Shown piece after piece: positions 63,165 through 64,000 of a stretch of 64,000 nt of DNA (positions are counted from its first letter, which is position 1; every line of letters begins with the position of its first letter). A program made the translations under genes and the position numbers. The notes under the pieces are model-generated. The model was not told the origin of the DNA. It made no database searches and saw only the letters and a list, made by a program, of their open reading frames with translations. The stretch spans positions 496,001-560,000 of the forward strand of contig JANFNE010000032.1 in assembly GCA_024867545.1 (NCBI GenBank), written 5' to 3'. This DNA comes from Phytopythium helicoides (Eukaryota > Oomycota > Peronosporomycetes > Pythiales > Pythiaceae).

Positions 63165-64000
63165 ATTGGGAGGAAAGCTCGCGGTGGTGTGTGAGACTCG
63201 AACAAACGGCGCGACGCCTCAAGACTGTTGCGTGAAGAGCAGTTTCGTCATGTGCGACTTGTGAAGAGTGCAATGATGCGACGCGAAAATCACCGGATCG
63301 CATTTTTCATGAAAGAGCACAGGCGAGCCGCTGCCTCGTCAATGTTGACTCACGAGCAAAGCAGATCCCGGCGTGCAGTGAACGGGCACAGAAGTGGATA
63401 CGGTACGTCAATGTGCATGCGCGTTGCCTGGTGGTGCGCAATTGATGCGCCATGCCGCATGGTGATGATGGGACGAGTAGAACTGAAGCAGAGCGGTCAG
63501 CATGCCCGTCTGTGAGGATCATGACGTGGAGGACTAATCGCAAAGTGATTCAGCCACTAACGAAGATCCATTTGAGGCAGAGATTCAGGCCCCAGGCTCA
63601 AGTCTAATCTCAGCCTTGCCCAGCGCTCTGGCCGACGCGAAAACGACGAGAACGTGGTGTACCTACGCAACTGTGCTCAGTCTACGTGGAAAATACAGGC
63701 CAGCAACTTGCCACCCACGCCACAACTCGACCCAGCTCGGCACCAAGAGCCAGCAAAGCTGAAGGCCGGACCAGCCCGCTCACCAGCAGGTCGTCGGACG
63801 ATGAGCGCCACAAAGCGTGGGACCCGCGCCAGAGTGATATCGTATAGAGTGGGCAAGTCCAGGTGGCCGTGGCGCTCGCAGCAACGGGGCGACCGACATC
63901 AGGAACCTTTCATATACCATATTGCACGCCAAAATATATTCTTTTTAGGGTCATATATATATTTAATACCTCTGATACTAATACATTTGCATAAATTAGT
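63165..64000. other. Window-end region without a recognised gene
   Basis: Short ORFs only. The last 100 bases are AT-rich (TATATATAT near 63950-63960). Confidence 0.5.

Noticed and set aside
62620..63303. 227-codon minus-strand ORF overlapping the small secreted protein
   Set aside because: Arg/His-rich composition suggests a shadow frame; the 110-aa frame has a coherent signal peptide and motif.
1..64000. tRNA or rRNA genes
   Set aside because: No T-loop with an acceptor-stem arrangement or rRNA-like sequence was found by eye; a covariance-model scan was not possible.

Overview
This is a eukaryotic nuclear window that reads as an oomycete genome (Peronosporales/Pythiales type). The genes are compact and close together. 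Most introns are 55-95 bp with GT-AG ends (one probable GC-AG). The window holds a KRE6/SKN1-type GH16 family for beta-1,3/1,6-glucan walls and a tandem array of oomycete-type folate-biopterin-transporter-like (FBT) membrane proteins. Two of the FBT genes carry a TCACTTC initiator-like block 60-73 bp before the ATG. No tRNA, rRNA or CRISPR was seen. Exon boundaries were placed by hand from reading frame, GT/AG and family alignment, and they are consistent in phase.

Layout. 1-5.3 kb: three tandem FBT-like transporters, the first cut by the window edge. 5.8-16.6 kb: a giant EPG5-like autophagy tether (3572 aa, one intron). 17.2-18.8 kb: two tail-to-tail ER parvulin prolyl isomerases; one has two parvulin domains separated by a membrane segment and ends in a dilysine signal. 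19.1-23.3 kb: a CENP-B-type DNA-binding protein and a PH/TBC Rab-GAP. 23.6-25.2 kb: a sugar transporter. 25.2-28.3 kb: gene-poor. 28.4-31.8 kb: a YaaA/DUF328 protein and an APC-type amino-acid/polyamine permease, convergent. 31.8-34.6 kb: gene-poor with relic ORFs and short repeats. 34.6-42 kb: an inward-rectifier K+ channel, ZNHIT1, an ELMO protein carrying two apparent ubiquitin-binding motifs, and a large coiled-coil/KSP-repeat protein. 42-60.4 kb: a cluster of five intact and one 5'-truncated GH16 KRE6/SKN1-like wall-glucan genes, shaped by inverted duplication and gene conversion. 61-62.6 kb: an IQ-motif coiled-coil protein, followed by a small putative secreted protein.

The most striking item is at 55.5-57.5 kb. 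Inside the GH16 cluster sits an intact 659-aa Fanzor (eukaryotic TnpB-like RNA-guided nuclease) gene. It has RuvC-I, RuvC-III, the Fanzor-style displaced glutamate motif DEFRTSK and a degenerate zinc ribbon. It is followed by a potentially structured non-coding stretch that could encode its guide RNA. A perfect 25-bp-arm palindrome lies about 0.6 kb upstream.

The membrane, secretory and wall genes are physical neighbours only; no operon-like logic is implied. The GH16 cluster is the one clear functional block. Its members share N-terminal signal peptides, the EIDLLE catalytic motif, a C-terminal EGF-like cysteine segment and a transmembrane anchor. Four of the five intact members share an upstream GTACCGTAA motif.
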